NCBI RefSeq assembly: GCF_002915175.1
Contig: NZ_NXEJ01000018.1
Span: forward strand, 1-32,183
Source: Agrobacterium rosae
GTDB taxonomy: Bacteria; Pseudomonadota; Alphaproteobacteria; Rhizobiales; Rhizobiaceae
Direction of reading: 5' to 3'
Length of the DNA stretch: 32,183 nt
The translations under genes and the position numbers were made by a program. Under the pieces are notes generated by a model. That model searched no databases. It saw nothing but the letters and a program-made list of their open reading frames with translations, and was not told where the DNA came from. Shown here one piece after another: positions 25,707 to 32,183 of the stretch. Positions within the stretch are counted from its first letter, which is position 1, and each line of letters starts with the position of its first letter.

Positions 25707-26200
25707 TTACTGTAACCCAAAACAGCCAGGCAGCTGTTGCTCGGCAGAAAGCAACACTGTTGGCTCCTCTGACCAGATGCCATCGTCAAAATCTGACCGG
25801 GCGCGAGATGCTACCTCAGCTCGATCTTCCGGGGATACGAGGTTGATTGCTGCATCAAGGCTCAAATGGCGTTTCGCGTAGAACCTCGCAGACTCGAACG
25901 AGTGCTGAGGCTTCCGTTCTGAATACAGAGCTTCTCGATTCAGGGATGACGAGTTCAAGATCCTCCAGTTCCCCGACGTTGGGCGAGGCGGTAAGTTTGA
26001 TCGGAGAGCCTTGGAGCCAAGAGCGGGCAACGTCCTCTGCTCGCCCGGTAATGTCTACATTGACCTGTAAAAGATCGTTTACTCGCGATGCATTGACTTT
26101 AGTGGTGAGATCTTTGAACGAGCCTGTCTGGGATTTCAGAACCGCGCTCGCTCTGACATCATGGCCGTCCGTAACAGACGGCCATGCTGAAGCTTACGGT
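25707..26200 (-). pseudogene. Frameshifted gene of unknown function
   Basis: On the minus strand one frame reads LKSQTGSFKDLTTKVNASRV, LLQVNVDITGRAEDVARSWL, SPIKLTASPNVGELEDLELV and ALVRVCEVLRETPFEP to a stop at 25857-25855. The adjoining frame then continues LDAAINLVSPEDRAEVASRA and FDDGIWSEEPTVLLSAEQQL to a stop at 25709-25707. Joined by one base they give about 165 protein-like residues, but there is no in-frame ATG and I do not recognise the family. The plus-strand frame over the same DNA is Ser/Thr/Arg-rich and looks like its shadow. It sits 36 bases from the IS3 right end. Confidence 0.4.
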
Positions 26201-26545
26201 TTGGAGATCAACGTGACAATAACTGTCGGCGGAACGATGATTTCTGGCACCGTAGTTAGCGGGCACAAGTACATGCAAGAAATTTCGAAGGCGTTTCGCA
26301 ATGCGAATACTGATTCACCGGAAATCATCGAGACGCTAGCCGAGAGTTTCGAAGCTTGGGCTCCGGTTTACCATGAGCCTTTGAAAGGACCGAGCATCTT
26401 CGCCCTCAAGCCGAATTACATTCACCTTCGCAGAGCCCGTGCCTTTGATGGAAGCGGCAATCCAGTTCCACAGAACGGAATGTTGTGGAGGGGCAAAATC
26501 GCAGCGGTCGATGGATTTTCAATGGGCGAGTTTAAGTGCAACTAA
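26102..26545 (+). CDS. GvpU-like protein, stand-alone
   Basis: The C-terminal 125 residues match the gas vesicle accessory protein GvpU pattern: LEINVTITVGGTMISGTVVS near the start, a middle helix (SPEIIETLAESFEAWAPVYH), FALKPNYIHLRRARAFDG, and the diagnostic end LWRGKIAAVDGFSMGEF. The start is uncertain. The frame is open far upstream (to 25847), but that part is antisense to a minus-strand relic; tandem GTG codons at 26102 and 26105 give a protein of about 147 residues, longer than needed, and no good ribosome site is visible. A palindrome (26161-26185) lies within the first 30 codons. No other gas vesicle genes occur here, and rhizobia normally lack gas vesicles, so the domain probably has another role. 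Confidence 0.65.
   Translation: MVRSLNEPVWDFRTALALTSWPSVTDGHAEAYGLEINVTITVGGTMISGTVVSGHKYMQEISKAFRNANTDSPEIIETLAESFEAWAPVYHEPLKGPSIFALKPNYIHLRRARAFDGSGNPVPQNGMLWRGKIAAVDGFSMGEFKCN
26161..26185. other. 9-bp inverted repeat ATGGCCGTC/GACGGCCAT
   Basis: ATGGCCGTC (26161-26169) and GACGGCCAT (26177-26185) form a perfect 9-bp stem with a 7-base loop, at the point where the plus-strand GvpU-like frame and the minus-strand relic diverge. There is no T run. It could be an operator, or the scar at which the two genes were joined. Confidence 0.4.
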
Positions 26546-26594
26546 GCTGTCGTATGCGGCCAGTATTTCTATTTCGTGCGGTAAGGATTCAACG

Positions 26595-26711
26595 ATGTCT
26601 ACAGACGGATACTTTAGAGAGAAACTTGGCAATGGCGTTGGGTGCCTCGTTGGACTTGGCGACATCAAATCCCGCGTGAGAAACGCGTTCTTTGCGATGC
26701 CTACGGTCAGT
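26595..26711 (+). pseudogene. 5' fragment of an unknown gene
   Basis: An ATG at 26595 is preceded by AAGGA seven bases upstream and 49 bases after the GvpU-like stop, like a second operon gene. The product starts MSTDGYFREKLGNGVGCLVG and continues with LGDIKSRVRNAFFAM. From about 26712 the frame remains open to 27332, but there it is antisense to a type III restriction fragment, so the native sequence probably ends near 26705-26745. The family is unknown. Confidence 0.4.
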
Positions 26712-27119
26712 TCAGGGGGCTTGATACCGCTGACGATCTCGATCCATGTCGTAGTCGACCTGATCCATGTCGATGAGATGTTTGACGATGTAATTCTCGA
26801 TCCGCGCCTCTTTCGGCGCGCTGACGGACCGGGCCAACTCTCGTTGGGATTGGTCTCGCAAATTGCGGATACGGATACGATCCGAAATTGGCTGATGCCG
26901 CACGCTCGACAAGTTGCTGAGGTCGAAATCCTCAAACCAGAAGTTCACTTCGCGGCTCGGGATTACCACAATTTCCGGAATTTCGATCGTGTTCTCGGCG
27001 ATGCTGGCGGTGACAATTCCAACGATCTTTTGGAAGTCTGGTTCGACGAGCACACCCTCCAATTGACCCTGCACCTGCTCGCGGTGCGCTCGGCGGATGT
27101 GACCTCCAACTGGTGTTTA
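26712..27119 (-). pseudogene. C-terminal fragment of a type III restriction enzyme-like helicase
   Basis: A minus-strand frame without a proper start reads GHIRRAHREQVQGQLEGVLV, then IEIPEIVVIPSREVNFWFED, VRHQPISDRIRIRNLRDQSQ and APKEARIENYIVKHLIDMDQ. I recognise this as the region after the helicase core in the res-subunit (type III restriction/DEAD-like) family, where a P-x-x-E-V...F-x-DFDL motif and R-x-E-x-YIV-x-x-LID are conserved. The helicase core and the true C-terminus (YD-x-HADLLY) are missing; the frame starts after a stop at 27120 and ends at 26712. It is a dead remnant of a restriction system. Confidence 0.6.
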
Positions 27120-27171
27120 AGATCACTCGCAGGATGCCCACCCAGGGGTGCCACCTTTTTTCGGCCCCCTC

Positions 27172-27738
27172 CTAAATTCTGTCTGCGACGACAAACTGAC
27201 CGGGTCCGCAGTAACCATTGGGTATCAAAACAGAGCCGTCCCAAATTCTCCAGTATACTCTGTCTGGAAGGTCCTCTCCACGAACTAAAACCCGGGCCGA
27301 CTGAGCCATGGAACCTGTTCCACAGCGATTAACAAAATTTTGAAAAGGCGTCGGCTCCTTACTGAAGAAAAACGCACACTCTCCAGCGGCAAACCTATTG
27401 AATGTATTCTGATACCCTCGACTCGGAAGAATGCAGATCTCCGTAACCCCATTTACATTGCGTTCAATTCCAGATTGATTTTCTACCGAAGTGTAGTGAA
27501 AAACAAATTTCCCGCGCATTTTTGATCGCGCTACATCAGACATTCTCAAAGGAAAATTGACGACAATAAAAACTAAAAACATCAGAGAAAGTGAAGCTAT
27601 CGTGCCAATAGCGGGGTCTTCACCTAAGACGAGGGCTGTCGCAGCCCCCATGCCTACGATTAATCCAACGAAGGCGGCCGCTATGCCTATGCACAAAACA
27701 TTCCGGCAAAGCATGCAAAGTCGATTTGGTTTCTGCAT
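27172..27738 (-). CDS. Membrane protein with a possible ADP-ribosyltransferase-like C-terminal domain
   Basis: A 188-residue protein from an ATG at 27738, which has GGGG eight bases upstream; an in-frame GTG at 27750 is less likely. The N-terminus has a CxxC (LCMLCRNVLC) and two hydrophobic helices: CIGIAAAFVGLIVGMGAATA near residues 16-39 and IGTIASLSLMFLVFIVVNF near 44-62. The soluble part opens with FVFHYTSVENQSGI and closes with VYWRIWDGSVLIPNGYCGPG. A YHYTS-x-E-N start and an aromatic/Arg-containing end of this kind occur in the HYD1-type ADP-ribosyltransferase toxin family. The match is by eye and partial, so a toxin or effector role is only a hypothesis. It appears to stand alone, with the tRNA upstream. 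Confidence 0.6.
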   Translation of the reverse strand: MQKPNRLCMLCRNVLCIGIAAAFVGLIVGMGAATALVLGEDPAIGTIASLSLMFLVFIVVNFPLRMSDVARSKMRGKFVFHYTSVENQSGIERNVNGVTEICILPSRGYQNTFNRFAAGECAFFFSKEPTPFQNFVNRCGTGSMAQSARVLVRGEDLPDRVYWRIWDGSVLIPNGYCGPGQFVVADRI

Positions 27739-27911
27739 ATAAATCCCCACAAATAATAAATTGAAGTGGAGGTGCTACTAACGGGAAAATCTTAACGACT
27801 GGTTGTGCCTCAGTTGCGGCTTTTAACCCAAGATAGGCATATCTGCGTAGACCGTAGCTCTCGCAAGTTGCCCACCTTCTCGACCGAAACCTTACTACCC
27901 AAGGTCCAATC

Positions 27912-28001
27912 TGGCGGAGAGGTTGGGATTTGAACCCACGATACCCTTGCAGGTATGCCGCATTTCGAGTGCGGTGCATTCGACCACTCTGCCACCTCGC
28001 C
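27912..28001 (-). tRNA. tRNA-Ser(CGA), slightly degenerate
   Basis: On the minus strand the sequence folds as a class II tRNA. Its acceptor starts GGCGAGG, the anticodon stem CCGCA/TGCGG holds the loop CTCGAAA with anticodon CGA, a long variable arm has the stem ATACC/GGTAT, and the T loop is TTCAAAT. CCTCTCC, G and an encoded CCA form the 3' end. Two stem positions are mismatched: position 3 of the acceptor (C opposite U; GGAGAGG would pair fully) and the outer T-stem pair (G opposite A). The overall form is convincing, but the two defects may mean reduced function. Confidence 0.85.
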
Positions 28002-28005
28002 GCGG

Positions 28006-28027
28006 GCACGACGTTTGACGGTCGTGC
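28006..28027. other. 7-bp hairpin beside the tRNA 5' end
   Basis: GCACGAC (28006-28012) and GTCGTGC (28021-28027) form a stem with an 8-base loop directly 5' of the tRNA gene on the minus strand. It could influence tRNA processing or be part of an integration site; the sequence alone does not show which. Confidence 0.3.
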
Positions 28028-28078
28028 TGGCGTTCTCATAACCAGCAATCTGGATGTGTGCATTGATACGTGCGCCGG

Positions 28079-28612
28079 TTAGAGTATTTCACTGGGCCAA
28101 GGTGCCGCAAGTGTGGCGGAGCGTGGTGAAGGCACATCTGTTGACGCCAGACGGAGGTAGGTTTGGGTAAATGTCTCTCTGAAAACAGCGATATTCACAT
28201 TATCTCTGGTTCGCACGTAGACGGTCAACCCGTCAACGAAATCACCTTTTGCCCAGCCATAATTCCAGCCTATGAGCTCCGCGTTTAACTCCCCAGCGCA
28301 CCACTGGAGTTCATCATCAATAAGCCGCCGGTGGTGTGGGAGCAGGCATGCCTGATGTTGGTAAAAGATCGAGAATGTGTCGATCGTGGTGCCGGTTATC
28401 TTTGGAAAATTGTCGGTGAGGTCCCAGTCCATGCCGATGCGCGCGCATGAGGCACAGATTGCCACTCCTGGTCCGGCGACGATATTGCCAACGCCGTCCT
28501 GTCGGGATTTTCCGCAGAAACTACATATTACAGCGTTGTCGCCTTTGCCGAAGAGCACGCGGCGGGCTGCCTGAATCCTTGCTTTGAACGAAACTTCCAT
28601 TCGATTTTCCAT
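28079..28612 (-). CDS. ClpX-type C4 zinc-finger protein
   Basis: A 177-residue protein from the ATG at 28612, which has GGAGG eleven bases upstream; a TTG at 28645 and an ATG at 28600 are alternatives. Residues about 28-55 form the zinc-binding domain found at the N-terminus of ClpX: CSFCGKSRQDG, then AGPGVAICASCA, with two CxxC pairs. There is no AAA+ domain, so it is not ClpX. The rest (about 60-177) has an aromatic-rich section (ELIGWNYGWAKGDF) and is not recognised. Such domains in small accessory-region proteins may bind substrates or partners of Clp proteases; here that is speculation. Confidence 0.65.
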   Translation of the reverse strand: MENRMEVSFKARIQAARRVLFGKGDNAVICSFCGKSRQDGVGNIVAGPGVAICASCARIGMDWDLTDNFPKITGTTIDTFSIFYQHQACLLPHHRRLIDDELQWCAGELNAELIGWNYGWAKGDFVDGLTVYVRTRDNVNIAVFRETFTQTYLRLASTDVPSPRSATLAAPWPSEIL

Positions 28613-28812
28613 GATTTGTGGATCCTCCAAACGCCTCAGTATCAACTAGAGGGCATCTATCGATGGCAGAGAGCCGTGCTTACTCACCCACCCGGACCTT
28701 CAGCTTTCATAGTATGTTATCCAACTAATTCAACCCAATGATGTGTCTTCAGTAAGATGGTGTAATGCCTTAGTGTCAAATCGAATCGTCGAAAACATGC
28801 AGAAGAGAATAC

Positions 28813-28896
28813 ATGCTCACAGGTGAAATTCGCTCGAAGGTCTATCAGGTCTGGAATGCTTTCTGAGCAGGTGGGATCGCAAATTCACTAGAGGTA
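28813..28896 (+). pseudogene. Dead 5' fragment of a type I methylase-like gene (hsdM)
   Basis: From an ATG at 28813 with AGAAGAG just upstream, the frame reads MLTGEIRSKVYQVWNAF, stop, AGGIANSLEV, stop. HsdM-like DNA methylases commonly begin MLTGE(I/L)(R/K)SKVDx(V/I)W(D/N)AFWSGGISNPLEV..., so the first in-frame TGA replaces a Trp (TGG) codon. About 28 codons remain; no further match follows. The flanking gap (28646-28812 and 28897-28964) shows nothing else I can support. Confidence 0.6.
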
Positions 28897-28964
28897 TAGG
28901 ACGGTAAGCAGCAGCTGTGGGCTGCGACCATCATCGATGATTGACTGCGTTCCGCGTGTTGACT

Positions 28965-31900
28965 TCACATCCTCAAACCCAGGCTTTTCGTCAGCGACCG
29001 CTTGAGCTCGTATTGATGGGTGAGGTCTGCATTATAGGCGCGCTCAACGATGCGAGCGACGTGTTTGATCTGGTCGAGTTGTTTGGCAAGGTCCGGCCCC
29101 AGCCTAAGCGCCTCTGGTTTCAGGTTGCGAGGATCGGCGCTGCCGAGGCGCTGCTCGAGGGCGGTTGTGATTGTGCGGGCCTCGGTGATAGCCACCCGAC
29201 CCTCTGGCGTTGTCAGCAATTGCTTGAGGAACACAGGTCGGTCGGCCTTGGACAGGCTGTCGAACCGTTCCAGAAGGGCTTGGCTGGCGGGTGTGAGACC
29301 TGGCACGACAACGACGTCCTGACGCTCACGTTTCCAGGTTTCGGACTGCCGCTCGGCCTTCAGCCGCTGGGTCCATGTTTCTGCTGCATAACCGACATGG
29401 TTGGACATGCCATGTGCAAAACTGCGTGCCAGTTTGCGCTCCTTGTTGTCGCCGAACATTCCAGACGTGCCGCGCAGTTCACCGAGCTGTTCGGGCCGCT
29501 CTTTTACCGCTTTGACCAGTGCTTGGACATCGGTCTTGTCGCTTGTGATAAAAGCCTTCAGCGTTGCCGTGACGGAGAAAGGATCGCGATAGACGTGTTG
29601 GGCAACCGAGCGCAAGGTTTCGAGGTCGCGCTCCAGATGCGGCCCTGCCTTTTCCCGTGCGATGTCTTCGACGGTGCGATCGTAATGGGTGATGGCGGGG
29701 ATGAGCGGGGCGGGGGTGGCGTATTCCCGTGGCTGATTAGGGGCGACTTCGGAAGCCTGCGTGAAGGCCTTTGCAGGCTCGATGAGAACCGCAGGATCGA
29801 CCGGATCGCTGGCACGCATCACGCCAGATGGCGCTTCGACAGCGTGCTGTCTTTGCAATGATCGATCCTGCTCTTCTCGTGCGATTGGGATAGCACGGGA
29901 GGTGGAAGTTTGCGCCGGGACACGCGTGTTGGCAAGATCGATCCGTGCAGATGTTTGCGGTGCCAGCCCGCGCCGCTCGGCAAAGAGCTTGATGTAATCG
30001 AGCGTCGTCTCCTTGGCACCGGACCGGCTCATGCTGTCGCTGAGCACGGTGATGTTTTTGAGCTCATCACGTCCGGCGTAGAGCGTTGCCGTATCACGGT
30101 GGCGGGTCATGGCAACATAGGACAGATGCCGGTCCATGGTCGAGGATGCCATGACGAAGGCGCGGTCGACGGTTGCCCCTTGCGCCTTGTGAATGGTGGT
30201 GGCGTAACCATGGTCAAAGCTTTGGTAATCTTTGATGGGTAGAGACAGAAGGCGGGCATCGTTTTGTCCAGCGGAAGATCCGTCGAGGCGTATTTGTATT
30301 GCGTTCGGCTCGACGGCCTCCACCCTTCCCAACATGCCGTTCTTGACGCCGAGATCGCGATTGTTTTCCAGAAGAAGGATACGGTCACCGGGTGTAAAGC
30401 CCCGCTTGCCGTTGACGGTCTGATAGACGATCTCGCGGGCGGCTTTTTGAGCAGCTCGCACCTCGACTTTGGCAGTTGATGCTTCACCGTTTCCGATGCC
30501 TGAACCGGTGCCTTTTGCCAGCAGCCCCTGCGCCTGAAGCGCCTCTCTGATCCCGTCATTGATGGCGCGAACATCCACCCTGCGGTGGGCGAGTGCAATG
30601 CGCGAGGCATCGGGATTGTTGAGGCGATCGGCAAGATAGTCGGCCACGAGGTGTTCGCGCGCCTGATCGCGGTCATCGGCAAACTGGACGCTGCCCTGTT
30701 CAGCGTAAGCCGCCAGTCCAGCACCGGTGCGATGGGTGGCAAAGGCAATTGACGCCTGCCGCTGCCAATCCTGTTTCTGCCGTCGGATCTCTGTCAATTC
30801 CACTGAACCGATGCGCTCTGCAATGGCGCGGAAGGGCGAGCCTGCACCGATCGCCTGAAGTTGCTCGTGATCGCCGACAAGGACGAGCTTGGCACCCCGC
30901 ACTTCGACCTCCTTCACGAACCGCGCAAGCTGTCGGCTTCCCACCATGCCGGCCTCGTCGATGACAAGGATGTCGCCGCGCTGAAGTTCGCCTTTGCCGT
31001 TTTGCCAGCCATACTCCCATGATGCCAAAGTGCGGGCAGCAATGCCGGATGATTGCGTCAAACCTTCCGCCGCCTTGCCGGCAAGGGCTGCCCCATGAAC
31101 CGTAAAACCCTGGCGCTCCCAGGCGTCGCGTGCCGCCGCCAGCATGGTGGATTTGCCAGCCCCGGCAAAACCGATCACGGCGGCAATCTGTTGCGGTGCG
31201 GTGATGTGACGAACAGCAGTCCGCTGCTCGTCACTGAGGCCCGAACCCGGCAACATCGCATCCTGGCGATCAAGCGCGCGATCGACATGGTCTGCTCTCA
31301 CACCATGGCTGTCTCTGTCTGCCATCCGCAGGGCACTGGCTGCCATGGCATGTTCGATGCCGATCATCTCGCGGGTGGAATAGCGCGCCAGTTCATCGTG
31401 TTGCTCGGCTTGTAGTTCGACCAGCTGTGATGATGCCATGACGGTGGCAAGTGCCCGCTGGAATGCGTCGGTGTCGTTGATGTAGCGATGCAGCGTACGG
31501 GCGACATCATGACGGGTAAACACGCTTTTCTCGTCGGTCAGAAGGCGCAGCACCTCGTCCGGTTTGCGTCTGATGATGACAGCGTTTCGTTTCGCAGCTT
31601 GTTCCTCGATGCGGCTTCGCTCAACATCCAGTCCGCGTCGCTGCATCTGGCTGGCATGCACGCCCATATGTTCGGTTGGCTCAATCGACAGGCCACGCTC
31701 CAGATGCGAGCGATGATCGATGCGGATATCGAAACCGGCCCGCATCAGATGGCAATTGGCGTGCTCTGCAAACGCCTGTCTGATATCGCGCATCTGCATA
31801 TGCGAAGTGGGCAGATTGTTTTCGAGCAACCATCTGTTCTCGCGCTCGATCAGCGATTTGTCGCCGAGGCCTGTTGGTGTCACCACCCGCGTGGTCATCA

Positions 31901-32183
31901 CCACATGGGCATGGATATTGCGAATGTCGCTTTTACCCTGGGGCACGTGGATGGCGAAGTCGACGGCTGTGCCATAGCGGTTGGCGAGATCGCGCGCAAA
32001 GGCACGCGTCAGCGACAAACGATCGTTGTTGTTCAGCTCATGCGGAAGGGCGATTTCGAACTCGCGGGCAACACGGGCATCGCAGCGTTTCTCGGCAGCT
32101 TCTGCGCCATTCCACAACGCCGATCGATCCAGCGCCCAGTCGGCATCGACACCGTCGGGAAGAACAATCTCGCAATAATCGAC
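28965..32183 (-). CDS. traA: TraA conjugative relaxase/helicase, 5' end outside the window
   Basis: At least 1,072 codons, open to the window edge on the upstream side, so the start and the first part of the relaxase domain lie beyond 32183. The visible N-terminal part is a MobA/MobL-type relaxase: LWNGAEAAEKRCDARVAREF, then the metal-binding NIHAHVVMTTRVV. The middle is a RecD-like helicase with Walker A IGFAGAGKSTMLAAARD, Walker B ILVIDEAGMVGSRQLARFV, GDHEQLQAIGAGSPFRA, and the late helicase motif YATTIHKAQGATVDRAFVM. The C-terminal 300 residues are the charged TraA tail, ending KSLTKSLGLRM-like. It nicks oriT and drives strand transfer in Ti/Sym-type plasmids or related elements. No frameshift is visible. 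Confidence 0.93.
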   Translation of the reverse strand, partial: VDYCEIVLPDGVDADWALDRSALWNGAEAAEKRCDARVAREFEIALPHELNNNDRLSLTRAFARDLANRYGTAVDFAIHVPQGKSDIRNIHAHVVMTTRVVTPTGLGDKSLIERENRWLLENNLPTSHMQMRDIRQAFAEHANCHLMRAGFDIRIDHRSHLERGLSIEPTEHMGVHASQMQRRGLDVERSRIEEQAAKRNAVIIRRKPDEVLRLLTDEKSVFTRHDVARTLHRYINDTDAFQRALATVMASSQLVELQAEQHDELARYSTREMIGIEHAMAASALRMADRDSHGVRADHVDRALDRQDAMLPGSGLSDEQRTAVRHITAPQQIAAVIGFAGAGKSTMLAAARDAWERQGFTVHGAALAGKAAEGLTQSSGIAARTLASWEYGWQNGKGELQRGDILVIDEAGMVGSRQLARFVKEVEVRGAKLVLVGDHEQLQAIGAGSPFRAIAERIGSVELTEIRRQKQDWQRQASIAFATHRTGAGLAAYAEQGSVQFADDRDQAREHLVADYLADRLNNPDASRIALAHRRVDVRAINDGIREALQAQGLLAKGTGSGIGNGEASTAKVEVRAAQKAAREIVYQTVNGKRGFTPGDRILLLENNRDLGVKNGMLGRVEAVEPNAIQIRLDGSSAGQNDARLLSLPIKDYQSFDHGYATTIHKAQGATVDRAFVMASSTMDRHLSYVAMTRHRDTATLYAGRDELKNITVLSDSMSRSGAKETTLDYIKLFAERRGLAPQTSARIDLANTRVPAQTSTSRAIPIAREEQDRSLQRQHAVEAPSGVMRASDPVDPAVLIEPAKAFTQASEVAPNQPREYATPAPLIPAITHYDRTVEDIAREKAGPHLERDLETLRSVAQHVYRDPFSVTATLKAFITSDKTDVQALVKAVKERPEQLGELRGTSGMFGDNKERKLARSFAHGMSNHVGYAAETWTQRLKAERQSETWKRERQDVVVVPGLTPASQALLERFDSLSKADRPVFLKQLLTTPEGRVAITEARTITTALEQRLGSADPRNLKPEALRLGPDLAKQLDQIKHVARIVERAYNADLTHQYELKRSLTKSLGLRM

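Noticed and set aside
25847..26101. N-terminal extension of the GvpU-like frame.
   Set aside because: It is Ser/Thr/Arg-rich and antisense to a more protein-like relic, and GvpU-like proteins do not need it.
27125..27165. Possible terminator followed by TTTTTT.
   Set aside because: The stem is only four or five base pairs, and it lies in a region between a relic and a minus-strand gene without a matching plus-strand transcript.
26712..27332. Long plus-strand frame continuing from the ATG at 26595.
   Set aside because: It is antisense to the type III restriction fragment, so only the first 35-50 codons are likely native.
28941..29861. 306-residue plus-strand frame opposite traA.
   Set aside because: It is a shadow of the GC-rich traA gene with no family resemblance.
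1..32183. CRISPR arrays and replication origins.
   Set aside because: I saw no regularly spaced repeats and no repABC or other origin genes; the oriT expected near the traA start lies outside the window.

Overview
The window reads as an accessory region of a rhizobial alphaproteobacterium (Rhizobium/Sinorhizobium/Agrobacterium type). The evidence is a Ti/Sym-plasmid-type TraA relaxase at the right edge, rhizobial IS66, IS3 and IS630 elements, and surface-polysaccharide genes with a CysNC (NodQ-like) fusion. The relaxase suggests a plasmid or integrative element, but the replicon itself cannot be decided from the sequence. The polysaccharide genes look richer in A+T than IS66 and traA, as expected of acquired DNA.

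Layout: (1) 1-1863, a decayed IS3-type orfA and an intact-looking IS3 element with a programmed frameshift. (2) 1891-6996 (minus), a tight four-gene operon: a repeat-bearing putative glycosyltransferase, an ATP-grasp/HAD fusion, a DegT-type aminotransferase and a GT2 glycosyltransferase, preceded by the 3' tail of a lost gene. (3) 7273-9805, an IS3 end fragment joined directly to an IS66 element that has lost its right end. (4) 9980-13416 (minus), rfbCBDA for dTDP-L-rhamnose. (5) 13584-18322, a graveyard of relics (IS3, a methyltransferase copy, a frameshifted small gene, IS630) around an intact sulfotransferase and an intact methyltransferase. (6) 18523-20181, a secreted beta-helix protein. 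(7) 21185-23994, cysD-cysNC, which makes PAPS. (8) 24058-25671, an IS3-family element with one long transposase ORF. (9) 25707-28900, small accessory genes and relics: a GvpU-like gene, a type III restriction fragment, a possible ADP-ribosyltransferase-like membrane protein, a tRNA-Ser(CGA)-like gene, a ClpX-type zinc-finger protein and a dead hsdM start. (10) 28965-32183, traA, cut by the window edge.

How the genes may work together: rfbABCD supplies dTDP-L-rhamnose, cysD-cysNC supplies PAPS, the sulfotransferase could move sulfate onto a sugar, and the glycosyltransferases, aminotransferase, ATP-grasp enzyme and methyltransferase could build and decorate a rhamnose-containing, sulfated surface glycan. 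The beta-helix protein could bind or cut such a glycan. This joint role is inference from family membership and proximity. The number of IS copies and half-deleted genes shows that the locus was assembled and trimmed repeatedly by transposition.
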